A stretch of 64,000 nt of DNA from DATMER01 sp963741305 (GCA_963741305.1 CAVUHL010000003.1:5766001-5830000), one strand, 5' to 3'. Shown: positions 8,660 to 16,998, numbered from the stretch's first letter. Translations and numbers: made by a program. Notes: generated by a model from the sequence alone, not told the origin.

Positions 8660-10156
8660 TCAGGGCCTCGGAGCCGGCGAGGCCGGCGGTGCCGGCGGCG
8701 TCGGCTCGATGACGACGGTCGACGACTGCTTGACCATCGCGCCCGGCAGCTTGGAGATGTCCTGCAGGAAGCTCTTCAGATTGACCCCGGCGAGCTGCTC
8801 CATGATCGGAGAAAGCTGGGAGAGCACCTGCACCACGTCCTGGCTCAGCTTGGCCGCGCCCGTGCCTTCGTGGCCGTTGCCGTTGCTGATGATCGTGGTC
8901 GTGCCGGCCCGCGACAGCGGCTCGGAGACGGCCGCGGCGATCTCGGGCAGCACCTTGAGCGCCTCGATCGAGAGGCCGGCCTCGTTGTAGAGCTTGAGCG
9001 CTTCGGCCAACAACCGGCGCGCGCTCGCCTCGGCCTCGCCCTTGGCCTGGATCGCCTCGGCTTCGGCGAGGCCGATATCTCGGCGCATCACGGACTCGGC
9101 TTCCGCCTTGGCGAGGCCCTCGGCCTTGACCGCCTGCGCCGACTCTTCGCGCCGTTTCCTCTCGGCCGCGGCCTGACGCTCGACCCTGTACTGCTCGGCG
9201 TCAGCGAGCCGCTCGGCCTCGTACTTCTTAGCGTCCGCCTGCTCACGGATGGTGGCGTTGAGCTCCAGCTTGCGGCGCTCGACCTCCTTGTCCGCGATGG
9301 TGATGTCCTGGACCTTCATCTCCATCTCGCCGGCCTTCTGGGCCTGGGCGCGGGCGACGTCGACCTCCTTCTGGATGGAGGCCTTCTTGAGGGAGAGGCT
9401 CTTCTCGGCGTCGGCGATCTCGGTGTCCACCCCGAAGCGCTTCTGCTCCTTCTGCTGGCGGGCGGTCTCCTCCTCGATCTTGGCTTCGCGGTCGGAGAGG
9501 GCGGTGGCGATGCGGGCGTTCTTGAGCGCCTCCTGGATCTTGGGCTGGCCGAGCGAGTTGAGGTAGCCCTCGGCGTCCTGGATCTCCTGGAACACGAAGG
9601 ACTTGAATTCGAAGCCCATGCCCTCGAGGTCGAAGTGGGCCTCCTCGCGGACGCGCTCCTGGAAGCGCTTCTGGTCCTTGTAGAGCTCTTCGAGGGTGAG
9701 GGTGCCGATGATGCCGCGCAAATGGCCCGCGACGGTCTCCTTGATCGTCGCCTTCACCTCTTCGACCGGCACGCCCAGGAAACCCTCGGCGGCGCTCCGG
9801 ATGAAGTTCACGTCGCCCCGGATCTTGACCTGGGCGACCGCCTTGACGTTGATCGGGATGCCCTGGGAGGTGTAGACGTGCTGAAGGTCGATGTCGAGCG
9901 TCATCATCCGCAGCGACAGGTACTTGTGCTGCTCCCACGCCGGCCAGACGAACGTGCCGCCGCCGCGGACGATGCGGAAGCCTTCCGCATCCCCCTTTTC
10001 GTCGCGCACCTTCTGGCCGAACAGCTTGCGGCGGCCATAGACGATCAGGGCCTCGTCCGGGCCTGCCTTCTTGTAGAGCATGCGCGCCAGGGCATAGAGG
10101 AAGATCAGCGCGAACAGGACCGCGAATACGCCGAAAGCGGAGGTAAAGATGTCCAT
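8660..10156 (-). CDS. Flotillin-like SPFH/band 7 membrane scaffold protein
   Basis: 498 aa. An N-terminal TM helix (FGVFAVLFALIFLYALARML) is followed by an SPFH domain (roughly 30-200; ALIVYGRRKLFG, DIDLQHVYTSQGIPINVKA), then a long Ala/Glu/Arg-rich coiled coil (~210-400) with the repeated AEAE pattern typical of flotillins, and a short C-terminal tail rich in Pro/Ala. Flotillins oligomerise into membrane microdomain scaffolds. Pro-rich and SecD-like proteins follow downstream, so these may form one membrane complex (inference). A 55-bp gap separates it from the upstream small membrane protein gene. Confidence 0.92.
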   Translation of the reverse strand: MDIFTSAFGVFAVLFALIFLYALARMLYKKAGPDEALIVYGRRKLFGQKVRDEKGDAEGFRIVRGGGTFVWPAWEQHKYLSLRMMTLDIDLQHVYTSQGIPINVKAVAQVKIRGDVNFIRSAAEGFLGVPVEEVKATIKETVAGHLRGIIGTLTLEELYKDQKRFQERVREEAHFDLEGMGFEFKSFVFQEIQDAEGYLNSLGQPKIQEALKNARIATALSDREAKIEEETARQQKEQKRFGVDTEIADAEKSLSLKKASIQKEVDVARAQAQKAGEMEMKVQDITIADKEVERRKLELNATIREQADAKKYEAERLADAEQYRVERQAAAERKRREESAQAVKAEGLAKAEAESVMRRDIGLAEAEAIQAKGEAEASARRLLAEALKLYNEAGLSIEALKVLPEIAAAVSEPLSRAGTTTIISNGNGHEGTGAAKLSQDVVQVLSQLSPIMEQLAGVNLKSFLQDISKLPGAMVKQSSTVVIEPTPPAPPASPAPRP

Positions 10157-10211
10157 GGGGCGACCTCTTTCTGAAAGGACAGAAAGATCCTACCACGGAG
10201 GGGGCCGGCCG

Positions 10212-10946
10212 CTACTGGCAGAAGCGGAAGTGCGACGCGAACGCCTTGATCGCCGCCGGGTCCGCGTTGGTGCCGGCGAGGTTCAGCTTGTCCGAAGGCT
10301 CGCCGGGGTCGGGGTCGGGGCCGAACCAGAGGCCGAAGCGGATGCGCTCGTCCTTGGCCTGCGTGCAGTCGATCAGCATCATGGTGGTGATGCCTTCCTT
10401 GCTCTCCCCCTCGTGTTTGAACTTGCCGCGCGCGGCGTTGAAGAGGATCTTCTGGCCTTCGGCGACCACCTCGCCCCGGCGGAGGACATCCCGCTCGTCG
10501 AAGTCGGAGTCCGACTGGATCCAGTCGGGCTTCTTGCCCTTGCCGGCCATGTAGTCGCGGACCTCGCTGTCCCCCTTCCCCATCTTCCGCACCTTGAAGT
10601 ACATGAAGCCGCGTTCCTTGAAGCCCTCGTGGTCGTCGGGCTTGGAGCCGGCGGGCGGCGGATTGTCCCCGATCATCGCCATGTCCATGACGAAGGGGAT
10701 GGACATCGCCCCCAGCGGGTAGTAGCCCTCGGGCAGCTTGTCGTAGGCGAGCACCTCGCGCGCCTTCTCCTCGCGCGCCTTCGGGTCGGACCAGGTCTTC
10801 TCGATCTCCTTGCCCTTGCTGTAGGCGAAGTAGGTGAAGGCCGAGAAGGCCACCAAGCCCAGGATCACCAGCCCGGCGCAGCCGCAGCCGACGTAGACCC
10901 ACGGGGACGTTCCACTCTTCTTCGGAGGGCCGGAGGTTGGTTCCAT
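10212..10946 (-). CDS. Single-pass membrane protein of unknown function
   Basis: 244 aa: a short cytoplasmic N-terminus (MEPTSGPPKKSGTSPW), one TM helix with an unusual VGCGCAG run (residues ~17-43), and a soluble C-terminal domain of about 200 residues rich in charged residues and beta strands. No known domain recognised. Its ATG lies directly after the argS stop (10948-10950), so it is translated from the argS mRNA and is followed by the flotillin gene. Confidence 0.75.
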   Translation of the reverse strand: MEPTSGPPKKSGTSPWVYVGCGCAGLVILGLVAFSAFTYFAYSKGKEIEKTWSDPKAREEKAREVLAYDKLPEGYYPLGAMSIPFVMDMAMIGDNPPPAGSKPDDHEGFKERGFMYFKVRKMGKGDSEVRDYMAGKGKKPDWIQSDSDFDERDVLRRGEVVAEGQKILFNAARGKFKHEGESKEGITTMMLIDCTQAKDERIRFGLWFGPDPDPGEPSDKLNLAGTNADPAAIKAFASHFRFCQ

Positions 10947-10947
10947 G

Positions 10948-12864
10948 TCACATTTTCTCCGGGATTGGGATCCCCAGGAGCTCGCCCAGGGTCTCCAGGC
11001 CGCGGCGGAAGACCTGCACCGTGGCCAGGCGGGCGGCGCGCACCGACTCGTCCTTCTCCTGGAGGATCGGGTGCTTGTGATAGAGGCCGTTGAAACGCTG
11101 GGCCAGCCCGAGCGCGTGGCGGGCGATCAGCGAGAGCTCCAGGCTCTCGGCTCCCTTCTCCACCAGTTCGCCGGTCTCGGCCACCGCCAGGAAGAGGTCC
11201 CAGAGGTCCTCCTCGAAGACCTCGGCGGGCAACCGCGACACCTCCTCGGCGCTCACGTCGTCCGCCAGCCCCTCCTCGCGGAGGCGCCGGCGGATGTTCT
11301 TGGCCCGCACCAGCGAATACTGAAGGTAGGGGCCGGTCTCCCCTTCGAAGCTCAGCGCCTCGTCGAAATCGAAGGCGATGATGCGGTTCGTGGTCGCCTT
11401 GACCATGAAGAACCGGAGCGCCGCCGTGGCGATCTGGAGCGCCAGGGCATCCAGCTCGGGCTCCGAAAGTTCCCGGTTGCGCTTGGAGATCTCCTCCCGG
11501 CTCTTGGCAAAAAGCTGGTCCATGAGGTCGTCAGCCTTGACGCCGATCCCCTTGCGGCCGGACATCTCCAGCGCCTTGTCCTCTTCCCCCTCGCCGACGT
11601 AGCCGAGCTGGCGGGCCGTGGCCGGGGAGAGCGCGACCATCTCATAGGCGAAATGGATGGAGCGGTCCGCCTCAGAGGGATGGCCCAGAGCCTGGAGGCC
11701 AGCCCGGACGATCTTCTGGAGGTAGCTCTGGCGGGCGTCGATGACGTTGATCACCCGCCGGGCGCCGCCGAAGAGCGGATGCCCCTCGACACCCTGGCCG
11801 ACGGTCTCCCAGATGCCCTCTTCCTGCCAGAAGCGGTAGCCGAAGTCGAGCCCGAGGAGGCCGAACTTCCAGAGCTGGTAGGCGATGTCCTTGCCCACGT
11901 AGGTCACCGTGCCGTCGGAGCGGACGATGACCTTGTCCGGATCCTCCAGGCCGGCGAACTCCTCCGCCTGGGAGAGGGGCATGACCCAGCAGCCCACATT
12001 CTTCCCGCTCTTTTCGAGGTGGACCGCGCCGCTCTCCTTGAGCCGCTCGAACGCCTTGGCGAAGAAGTTGAGCCCCAGGATGTCGCTCTCCCGGGTAAGA
12101 AGGTCATAACTGATGTCGAGCCGGCGCATCGTCGCGAGATGCCGGCCGACGATCCGCCGCGCCACGAACCGCCCCAGCTCGGCCCGGTCGCCCTGGCCGA
12201 TCTCGAGCTCGTGAAGGGTCTCCCGGCGCAGCTTCTGACGCTCCGGGTCCGCCTCGAACCAGCGGCCGACCTCGCTGTAGAGGTCCCAGCAGTAGAAGTC
12301 GAAGGGATCGGGGACCGCCGCGACGTCCTGCAGAGACATGCCGCGGAGGTCCATGAACCCCACGACCACGTCGGCGAGCTGCACGCCGGTGTCGTCGATG
12401 TAGTTCTGGATCTCGACCGGGTAGCCCAGGCTCTTCATGGCCCGGCCCAGGACGTCGCCGAGCACGGCATTGCGCAGGTGGCCGATGTGGGCCGCCTTGT
12501 TCGGGTTGATGTTCGTATGCTCGATGATGATCTTGCCGGCGCGCGGCCCCTCCTGCAGCAGGGGAGCCTCCAATAGCTGGGCGGCCAGGGCCGGGCGGTC
12601 GAGGTAGAAGTTGAGGTAGCCCGCCCCCTGGATCTTGATGTCCTTGACCACCGCTGGCCGGCGGATGGCCGCGGCCAGCTCCTCGGCGATGGCACGGGGG
12701 TTGCGTTTGAGGGCGCGGGCAAGCTGCATCGCAGCCGGGGAGGCCAGGTCGCCGAGCTCGCGGCGCGGAGGAACCTCCAACATCGGCTGATGATCGACGC
12801 CAAAGGCCTCCCGGATCGCCCGGGAGATCTCTCCGGCCAGTTGGGCCTTCAATTCCGTCCACAT
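10948..12864 (-). CDS. argS: Arginyl-tRNA synthetase
   Basis: 638-aa class I aminoacyl-tRNA synthetase that charges tRNA-Arg. The N-terminal Add-1-like domain begins MWTELKAQLAGEISRAI, followed by the HIGH motif in NKAAHIGHLRNA, a KMSK-equivalent loop MSGRKGIGVKADDL (ArgRS often lacks a canonical KMSK), and the C-terminal anticodon-binding DALR domain ending LGIPIPEKM. An open frame continues upstream to 13023, but the conserved N-terminus fixes the ATG at 12864. It is divergent from the macrodomain gene across 46 bp and heads a minus-strand series of genes down to the SecD-like gene. Confidence 0.96.
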   Translation of the reverse strand: MWTELKAQLAGEISRAIREAFGVDHQPMLEVPPRRELGDLASPAAMQLARALKRNPRAIAEELAAAIRRPAVVKDIKIQGAGYLNFYLDRPALAAQLLEAPLLQEGPRAGKIIIEHTNINPNKAAHIGHLRNAVLGDVLGRAMKSLGYPVEIQNYIDDTGVQLADVVVGFMDLRGMSLQDVAAVPDPFDFYCWDLYSEVGRWFEADPERQKLRRETLHELEIGQGDRAELGRFVARRIVGRHLATMRRLDISYDLLTRESDILGLNFFAKAFERLKESGAVHLEKSGKNVGCWVMPLSQAEEFAGLEDPDKVIVRSDGTVTYVGKDIAYQLWKFGLLGLDFGYRFWQEEGIWETVGQGVEGHPLFGGARRVINVIDARQSYLQKIVRAGLQALGHPSEADRSIHFAYEMVALSPATARQLGYVGEGEEDKALEMSGRKGIGVKADDLMDQLFAKSREEISKRNRELSEPELDALALQIATAALRFFMVKATTNRIIAFDFDEALSFEGETGPYLQYSLVRAKNIRRRLREEGLADDVSAEEVSRLPAEVFEEDLWDLFLAVAETGELVEKGAESLELSLIARHALGLAQRFNGLYHKHPILQEKDESVRAARLATVQVFRRGLETLGELLGIPIPEKM

Positions 12865-12910
12865 TGCGGCCCGGAGTCTACTTGATATCATCCCTTGTGG
12901 AGGAGGTTCC

Positions 12911-13462
12911 GTGGAGCCGATGACCGAGAACAGGCTGACGGTGGCGATGGACCGCACCCAGCTCGAAATCCTGGAGGGGGATGTCACCGCCCAGGAGGTC
13001 GAGGCGATCGTCAACCCTGCCAACGAGAACCTTCAGCTCGGGGCGGGGGTGGCGGCGGTCATCCGCGAGAAGGGCGGCCCCTCGATCCAGGAGGAGTGCA
13101 ACCGCATTGGCAGCACGCCCGTGGGCACGGCGGTGATGACCGGCGCCGGCCATCTCAAGGCCAAGCGGGTGATCCACGCCGTGGGGCCGCAGATGGGCGA
13201 AGGGGACGAGGACAAGAAGCTCGCCTCGGCCGTCCGCGCCGCCCTGGCCCTCGCCGACCGCCGCGGCCTCAAATCCCTCGCCATGCCCGCGATCTCCACC
13301 GGCAACTTCGGTTTCCCCATGGACCGCGCCGCCCGCATCATCCTGACCGAGATCCAGCGCTTCCTGCAGGGGGGCACCAAGCTGGAGAGGGTCGTCATCG
13401 CCCTGCACGGGGATGAGGCGTTCCAGGTGTTCAAGAAGGAGCTGCGGCGGGGGTTCCGGTAG
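12911..13462 (+). CDS. Macrodomain protein (ADP-ribose / O-acetyl-ADP-ribose binding)
   Basis: 183-aa single macro domain. The binding loop motifs are GDVTAQEVEAIVNPANENLQ, GAGVAAVIREKGG, GTAVMTGAG and PAISTGNFGFP. Such proteins hydrolyse O-acetyl-ADP-ribose or remove ADP-ribose from targets. The start is taken as GTG 12911, 4 bp after AGGAGG; an in-frame ATG at 12920 is possible. It is divergent from argS, and a large inverted repeat lies between it and the convergent gene. Confidence 0.92.
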   Translation: MEPMTENRLTVAMDRTQLEILEGDVTAQEVEAIVNPANENLQLGAGVAAVIREKGGPSIQEECNRIGSTPVGTAVMTGAGHLKAKRVIHAVGPQMGEGDEDKKLASAVRAALALADRRGLKSLAMPAISTGNFGFPMDRAARIILTEIQRFLQGGTKLERVVIALHGDEAFQVFKKELRRGFR

Positions 13463-13638
13463 GACCCTCACCCCCGTCCCCTCTCCCACACGCACTCACA
13501 CCCGCCCGGGCGAGGGGCGCCACCGCCCAACAGCAACAGCAAACACAAGGTTCTCTTCCTATCCGGTTCAGAATCCGGTTCCCCCTCTCCCGGGCGGGTG
13601 TGAGTGCGTGTGGGAGAGGGGGCTAGGGGGTGAGGGTC
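13463..13638. repeat. Large inverted repeat between convergent genes
   Basis: Left arm 13463-13517 (GACCCTCACCCCCGTCCCCT...) and right arm 13581-13638 are near-perfect reverse complements of about 55 bp, separated by about 63 bp. The arm core is ACACGCACTCACACCCGCC. It fills the whole gap between the macrodomain gene and the convergent hypothetical gene and could act as a bidirectional terminator. Confidence 0.92.
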
Positions 13639-14053
13639 ACGCCACGAAGTAAGCCGAGGCCCGGATCTGCAACCGGGCCCGCGGCTCGAACCCGCTCCCC
13701 ACCACCGCAAAGGCGCTCGAGCTGCCCAGGACGGGCAGGACGATCCAGCCGTCGAAGCTGTCGCCTCCGGCGTAGGGGGGCACGACCGGCTCGATCTCGG
13801 CGATCTTGGTCCAGTGCTCCTCCTCGGGATCGAAGGAGGCGCGCAGCTCCACGTAGGCGCGGTCGAGGTCGATCGTGCGCTGCCCCGAGGGATGCCAGAT
13901 CGAGAAGACGAAGCGCACCTCGTCGTAGGCGCTGGTCCCCAGGAAGGCCTTGCCGGCCACGGCCAGCGGGAAGCTGAAAGAACCCTGCGAATCGGTGGCG
14001 TAGATCTCCGGCGTGGGATCAAAAACCACTTGCCGGGGGGGCGTCGTGCTCAT
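13637..14053 (-). CDS. Hypothetical protein, predicted beta-sandwich
   Basis: 138 aa, no signal peptide. Alternating hydrophobic strands rich in Phe, Val and Ser (FSFPLAVAGKAFLG, VRFVFSIWHPSG, DSFDGWIVLPVLGSSSAFAV) suggest an all-beta fold. No family recognised. Its start overlaps the stop of the KDPG aldolase gene (ATGA), so the two are co-translated. Its stop lies in the end of the large inverted repeat. Confidence 0.65.
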   Translation of the reverse strand: MSTTPPRQVVFDPTPEIYATDSQGSFSFPLAVAGKAFLGTSAYDEVRFVFSIWHPSGQRTIDLDRAYVELRASFDPEEEHWTKIAEIEPVVPPYAGGDSFDGWIVLPVLGSSSAFAVVGSGFEPRARLQIRASAYFVA

Positions 14054-14712
14054 CTCTCCTCCTTTCCGACCCAGGTCTGTGCCATCGCGAGCGCTCTCGC
14101 GATGCGTCCCCGGGTCTCCTGTTCGTCGGCTCCGAGCAGCGGCGCGCCCATGCCGAAGGCCGTGGCCCCGGCGCGGGCATAGTCGTTGATGTCTTCGACG
14201 CCGAACCCTCCCGCCGCCAGCATGGGGATGTCCCCCAGGGGCTGGCGCAGGACGGAGAGATACGATGGGCCGCCCACGGGGGGCAGCGGGTAGATTTTGA
14301 CGATGTCGGCCCCCAGCTCGTGCGCCAGGACCACCTCGGTGGGGGTCAGGGCGCCCAGGACCAGAAACAGGCCGGCTCCGCGGGCGATCCGGGCCACATC
14401 GGAGCTGACGTTCGGGGTGACCAGGAACTCGGCTCCGGCGGTGACGGCCTCGCGGGCCCGGGCGGCGGTGGAAACGGTCCCCATGCCGAACCAGGGAGGG
14501 CCTGAGGAGCCACGCTCAGCCAGCAGGTCGCGCACCAGTTTGGTCGCGTCGGGGACGGTGAAGGTGATTTCGACCAGCTCGATCCCGGAATCGGCGAAAA
14601 GCCGGGCCTGGCGCGCCGCCTCCTCGAAGGAGCGGGTGCGGACCACGCCGATTACGGGGGCGCGGCGGAGGCTGAGAGCGACCTGTGGACGGAGCTCGAC
14701 GGTTGTAGTCAT
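14050..14712 (-). CDS. eda: KDPG/KHG aldolase (2-dehydro-3-deoxy-phosphogluconate aldolase family)
   Basis: 220-aa class I aldolase that cleaves KDPG to pyruvate and glyceraldehyde 3-phosphate in the Entner-Doudoroff route. The catalytic Glu is in IELVEITFTVP, the Schiff-base Lys in DIVKIYPLPP, and the phosphate loop near AAGGFGVEDIN. GMGTV replaces the usual GAGTV and FLVTPN the usual FIVSPG, so acceptance of related 2-keto-3-deoxy acids cannot be excluded. It overlaps the downstream hypothetical gene by 4 bp. No edd gene is in the window. Confidence 0.88.
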   Translation of the reverse strand: MTTTVELRPQVALSLRRAPVIGVVRTRSFEEAARQARLFADSGIELVEITFTVPDATKLVRDLLAERGSSGPPWFGMGTVSTAARAREAVTAGAEFLVTPNVSSDVARIARGAGLFLVLGALTPTEVVLAHELGADIVKIYPLPPVGGPSYLSVLRQPLGDIPMLAAGGFGVEDINDYARAGATAFGMGAPLLGADEQETRGRIARALAMAQTWVGKEER

Positions 14713-14859
14713 GCGGGCGGGAGTTTATCATCCTCTCGCGAAGCAGCCCCGGAGATGGCGATAAGGCTGTCCTTCCGGCTGGCAATCCTTTCCGCCCGGG
14801 TTATGATGCTGGCGGGGAACCGGGAATCTCTCGCTTCCCACGAGGAAGCAAAAGACAAG

Positions 14860-15387
14860 ATGGCAGTGTCCGATCAGCCAGTAGGTAGGGAGTCCATAGA
14901 CGAGCTCCTGCGGCGTCTGCGCCCCAGGTTGAAGCAGGTTCTTGGGCGCTACCGAATCCCGGCGCACGATGCGGAGGACCTCATTCAGGAGGCCCTCATT
15001 TCCACTATTCAGAAGTGGGAGACGATCCAGGACCCGGAAGCGTGGCTCCTGGTGACTTTGCGCAACCGCTGCGTCGTCTACTGGCGCAAGCGCCGCAACA
15101 CGCTCTACAACTCCGTGGACACGGCGATCCTCGAGCTCCTCTCCGAGCCCGTGGCCGCGCCGCAGGAGCGCGCCGAGCTGCTCTGGGACCTGAACAACCT
15201 CCTGGAGGAGCTGCCGCCGCGCTGCCGCAAGCTGCTCCAGCTCCGCTACGGCCTTGGCTACGATTCCGCCGAGGTAGCCGAGAAGATGGGCTACCACCCA
15301 TCGAGCGTGCGCAAGGTCGCCCGCCGCTGCATGGCCGCGCTCACCTACCAGATGGTCACCCGCGGGTTTACGCGGGACAGCTTCTAA
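14860..15387 (+). CDS. ECF-type RNA polymerase sigma factor
   Basis: About 175 aa from the ATG at 14860 (GAGGAAG upstream); the frame is open back to 14755. Region 2 is seen in HDAEDLIQEALISTIQKW and the following LLVTLRNRCVVYWRKRR; region 4 in ELPPRCRKLLQLRYGLGYDS with a helix-turn-helix (SAEVAEKMGYHPSSVRKVAR). No anti-sigma gene is adjacent. It is divergent from eda. Downstream lies a repeat-rich gap of almost 500 bp. Confidence 0.88.
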   Translation: MAVSDQPVGRESIDELLRRLRPRLKQVLGRYRIPAHDAEDLIQEALISTIQKWETIQDPEAWLLVTLRNRCVVYWRKRRNTLYNSVDTAILELLSEPVAAPQERAELLWDLNNLLEELPPRCRKLLQLRYGLGYDSAEVAEKMGYHPSSVRKVARRCMAALTYQMVTRGFTRDSF

Positions 15388-15390
15388 GCC

Positions 15391-15620
15391 CGCAAAGCCC
15401 CCGCAGGGGCGGCAGCATGTAGCCCGGGGCGTGAGCCCCGGGTGAGCCCGGCAATGTTCCTCCCAAGCCCCGGTAGGGGCGGCACCCTCCCCCCTGCCTC
15501 CCGTCGGGGCTTACGCCCCTCGGCCTTCTGTCGCCCCTGCCGGGGCTTCGGGGTTGTTGGGGGCTGCGTACCCGGGGCTTACGCCCCGGGCTACATGCTG
15601 TCGCCCCTACGGGGCTTGGG
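15391..15620. repeat. Inverted repeat element with CCCCGGGGC ends
   Basis: Left arm 15391-15443 (GCAAAGCCCCCGCAGGGGCG...) and right arm 15568-15618 are reverse complements with few mismatches; each contains nested palindromes (GCCCGGGGCGTGAGCCCCGGG and its partner). The centre has further GCCCC/GGGGC inversions. It lies between the ECF sigma gene and the 21-bp array, with no gene. Confidence 0.85.
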
Positions 15621-15623
15621 ATT

Positions 15624-15896
15624 AAGCTGCGGCGGCTTCCCGAGAAGCGGCTGTCGCTGAACGAGAAGCGGTCATCGCTCGACAAGAAGGGGCTTCTGCT
15701 CGGCTTGAAGCAGCTGCGGCTTCCCGGTTAGCGGCCGTGGCTTGGTGTGAAGCTGTGCCCCCTTCATGACTAGCGACAGCAGCTTGAGGAGAAGCCATGG
15801 CGGCTTCTCCTCAAGGAGCCATCCCTTCCCGAGAAGCGGAGGCGGCTTCGCTCGAAGCCACGACTGCTTCTTACGAAGCTAACAGCCGGATCACCC
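15624..15896. repeat. Array A: 13 tandem units at exact 21-bp period
   Basis: Units begin at 15624, 15645, 15666, 15687, 15708, 15729, 15750, 15771, 15792, 15813, 15834, 15855 and 15876, each starting AAGC, AAGG or TAGC. The pattern is AAGC, seven variable bases, GCTT or a close variant, then a 6-base spacer often ending CGAG. The ends of each unit pair (for example AAGC..GCTT), so each can form a 15-nt mini-hairpin. Individual units differ strongly. The last two units overlap the 3' end of trmJ. The unit at 15708 is 18/21 identical to the unit at 52948 in array D. Confidence 0.88.
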
Positions 15897-16602
15897 GCCG
15901 GCAGATCCCGCGCAGGATCTTTACCTCCCGGCTGCCCGGCGCGGCGCGGGAGGCGAGCCGCCTCAGATCCCGCAGCACGCCCTCGAAGCTGTCGTCGCGG
16001 TCGAAGCCGATCCGCTGGAGGAGGTCCGTGGCATGGTCGAAGAGGCCGTCGATCTCCCGGGAAGTTGCCGGCCGCTCGGGATAGCCCACGGTCGCAGGGG
16101 GCGGCAGCTCTCCCCGCGAGACGTAAAGCTCGTAGCACAGGATGAGCACCGCCTGGGCGAGGTTGAGCGTGGGCTGGGCCGGCGAGCAGGGGATGGTGAC
16201 CAGGACGCTCGCGAGCGCCAGGTCGTCGTTGGTCAGCCCGCCCACTTCCGGCCCGAAGATCAGGGCGGTGGGGGTGTCAGGGGGATGCTGGGCGAGCCAG
16301 GCGGGCAGCTCGCGGGGCGAGAGAAGCGGCACGTCCCAGCGCCGGTCGCGGGCCGAGGTGGTGCCCACGACCCGGCGGAACGGCGCGAGCGCCTCTTGCA
16401 GTGTGGGCTTGCGCTCGCAGGCGTCGAGGATGTGCTTTGCTCCGACCGCGAAAGCCGTGGCCGTCCTGCCCAGCTCGGGCGCCGGTTCCACCAGGATCAG
16501 CCGGTCGAGGCCCATGTTCGCCATGGCCCGGGCCGCGGATCCGACGTTGCCCTCCTCGCGGGGGCGGACCAGGATGACGGCCGGGGCATTCATGGCCCGC
16601 AA
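15871..16602 (-). CDS. trmJ: tRNA (cytidine/uridine-2'-O-)-methyltransferase, TrmJ-like
   Basis: 243-aa SPOUT-class methyltransferase. The motifs are VRPREEGNVGSAARAMANMG (motif 1), ALIFGPEVGGLTNDDLA (motif 2) and the knot IPCSPAQPTLNLAQAV (motif 3), which together give the AdoMet-binding trefoil knot and are typical of TrmJ, the enzyme methylating the 2'-O of tRNA position 32. An extra C-terminal helical region contains RIGFDRDDSFEGVLRDLRRL as in TrmJ. Its stop lies within the last units of array A. An internal ATG at 16593 is an alternative start. Confidence 0.88.
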   Translation of the reverse strand: MRAMNAPAVILVRPREEGNVGSAARAMANMGLDRLILVEPAPELGRTATAFAVGAKHILDACERKPTLQEALAPFRRVVGTTSARDRRWDVPLLSPRELPAWLAQHPPDTPTALIFGPEVGGLTNDDLALASVLVTIPCSPAQPTLNLAQAVLILCYELYVSRGELPPPATVGYPERPATSREIDGLFDHATDLLQRIGFDRDDSFEGVLRDLRRLASRAAPGSREVKILRGICRRVIRLLAS

Positions 16603-16683
16603 CTGTACCTCTCTTCCTTTCTTCCTTGACAGCTCCGCCTCCGGACGCTAATTTGAGGTCAAACTTCCTCGGGAGGGAGCGCG

Positions 16684-16995
16684 ATGAGCTCGAATTCGGA
16701 CATGCGGGCCTACCTGATCTTCACCGGCAGCGGGCCGATCCTGGTGCTTTCGACCTACCCCGAGCTGGTCGACGACCGGCTCGTCGGCAAGCTGCGCTAC
16801 AAGGGGATCGACAAGTTCATCGCCTACGAGGTGGACCTGGACGCCGTCCGCTCCCGCTACGAGCACTCCTTCGTCAACGTCGCCAAGGATCTGGAGAAGG
16901 AGGAGGACATCCGGGTGCTCGACTTCAACGGCCACCAGATCATGGCCAACTTCGCGCTGGGGTCTCTGGGCGAGCCGATCAAGTTCGAGGGGTAG
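16684..16995 (+). CDS. Conserved small cytosolic protein, 103 aa
   Basis: AGGGAGCG precedes the ATG. The sequence (MRAYLIFTGSGPILVLSTYP, IDKFIAYEVDLDAVRSRYEH, RVLDFNGHQIMANF) looks like a compact alpha/beta protein. I recall similar stand-alone proteins from other bacteria annotated only as cytosolic protein; no function is known to me. It is divergent from trmJ. Confidence 0.75.
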   Translation: MSSNSDMRAYLIFTGSGPILVLSTYPELVDDRLVGKLRYKGIDKFIAYEVDLDAVRSRYEHSFVNVAKDLEKEEDIRVLDFNGHQIMANFALGSLGEPIKFEG

Positions 16996-16998
16996 TAG

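Noticed and set aside
12865..13023. Extended argS start at 13023
   Set aside because: The extra 53 residues would overlap the macrodomain gene and are not part of ArgRS; the family N-terminus begins at 12864.
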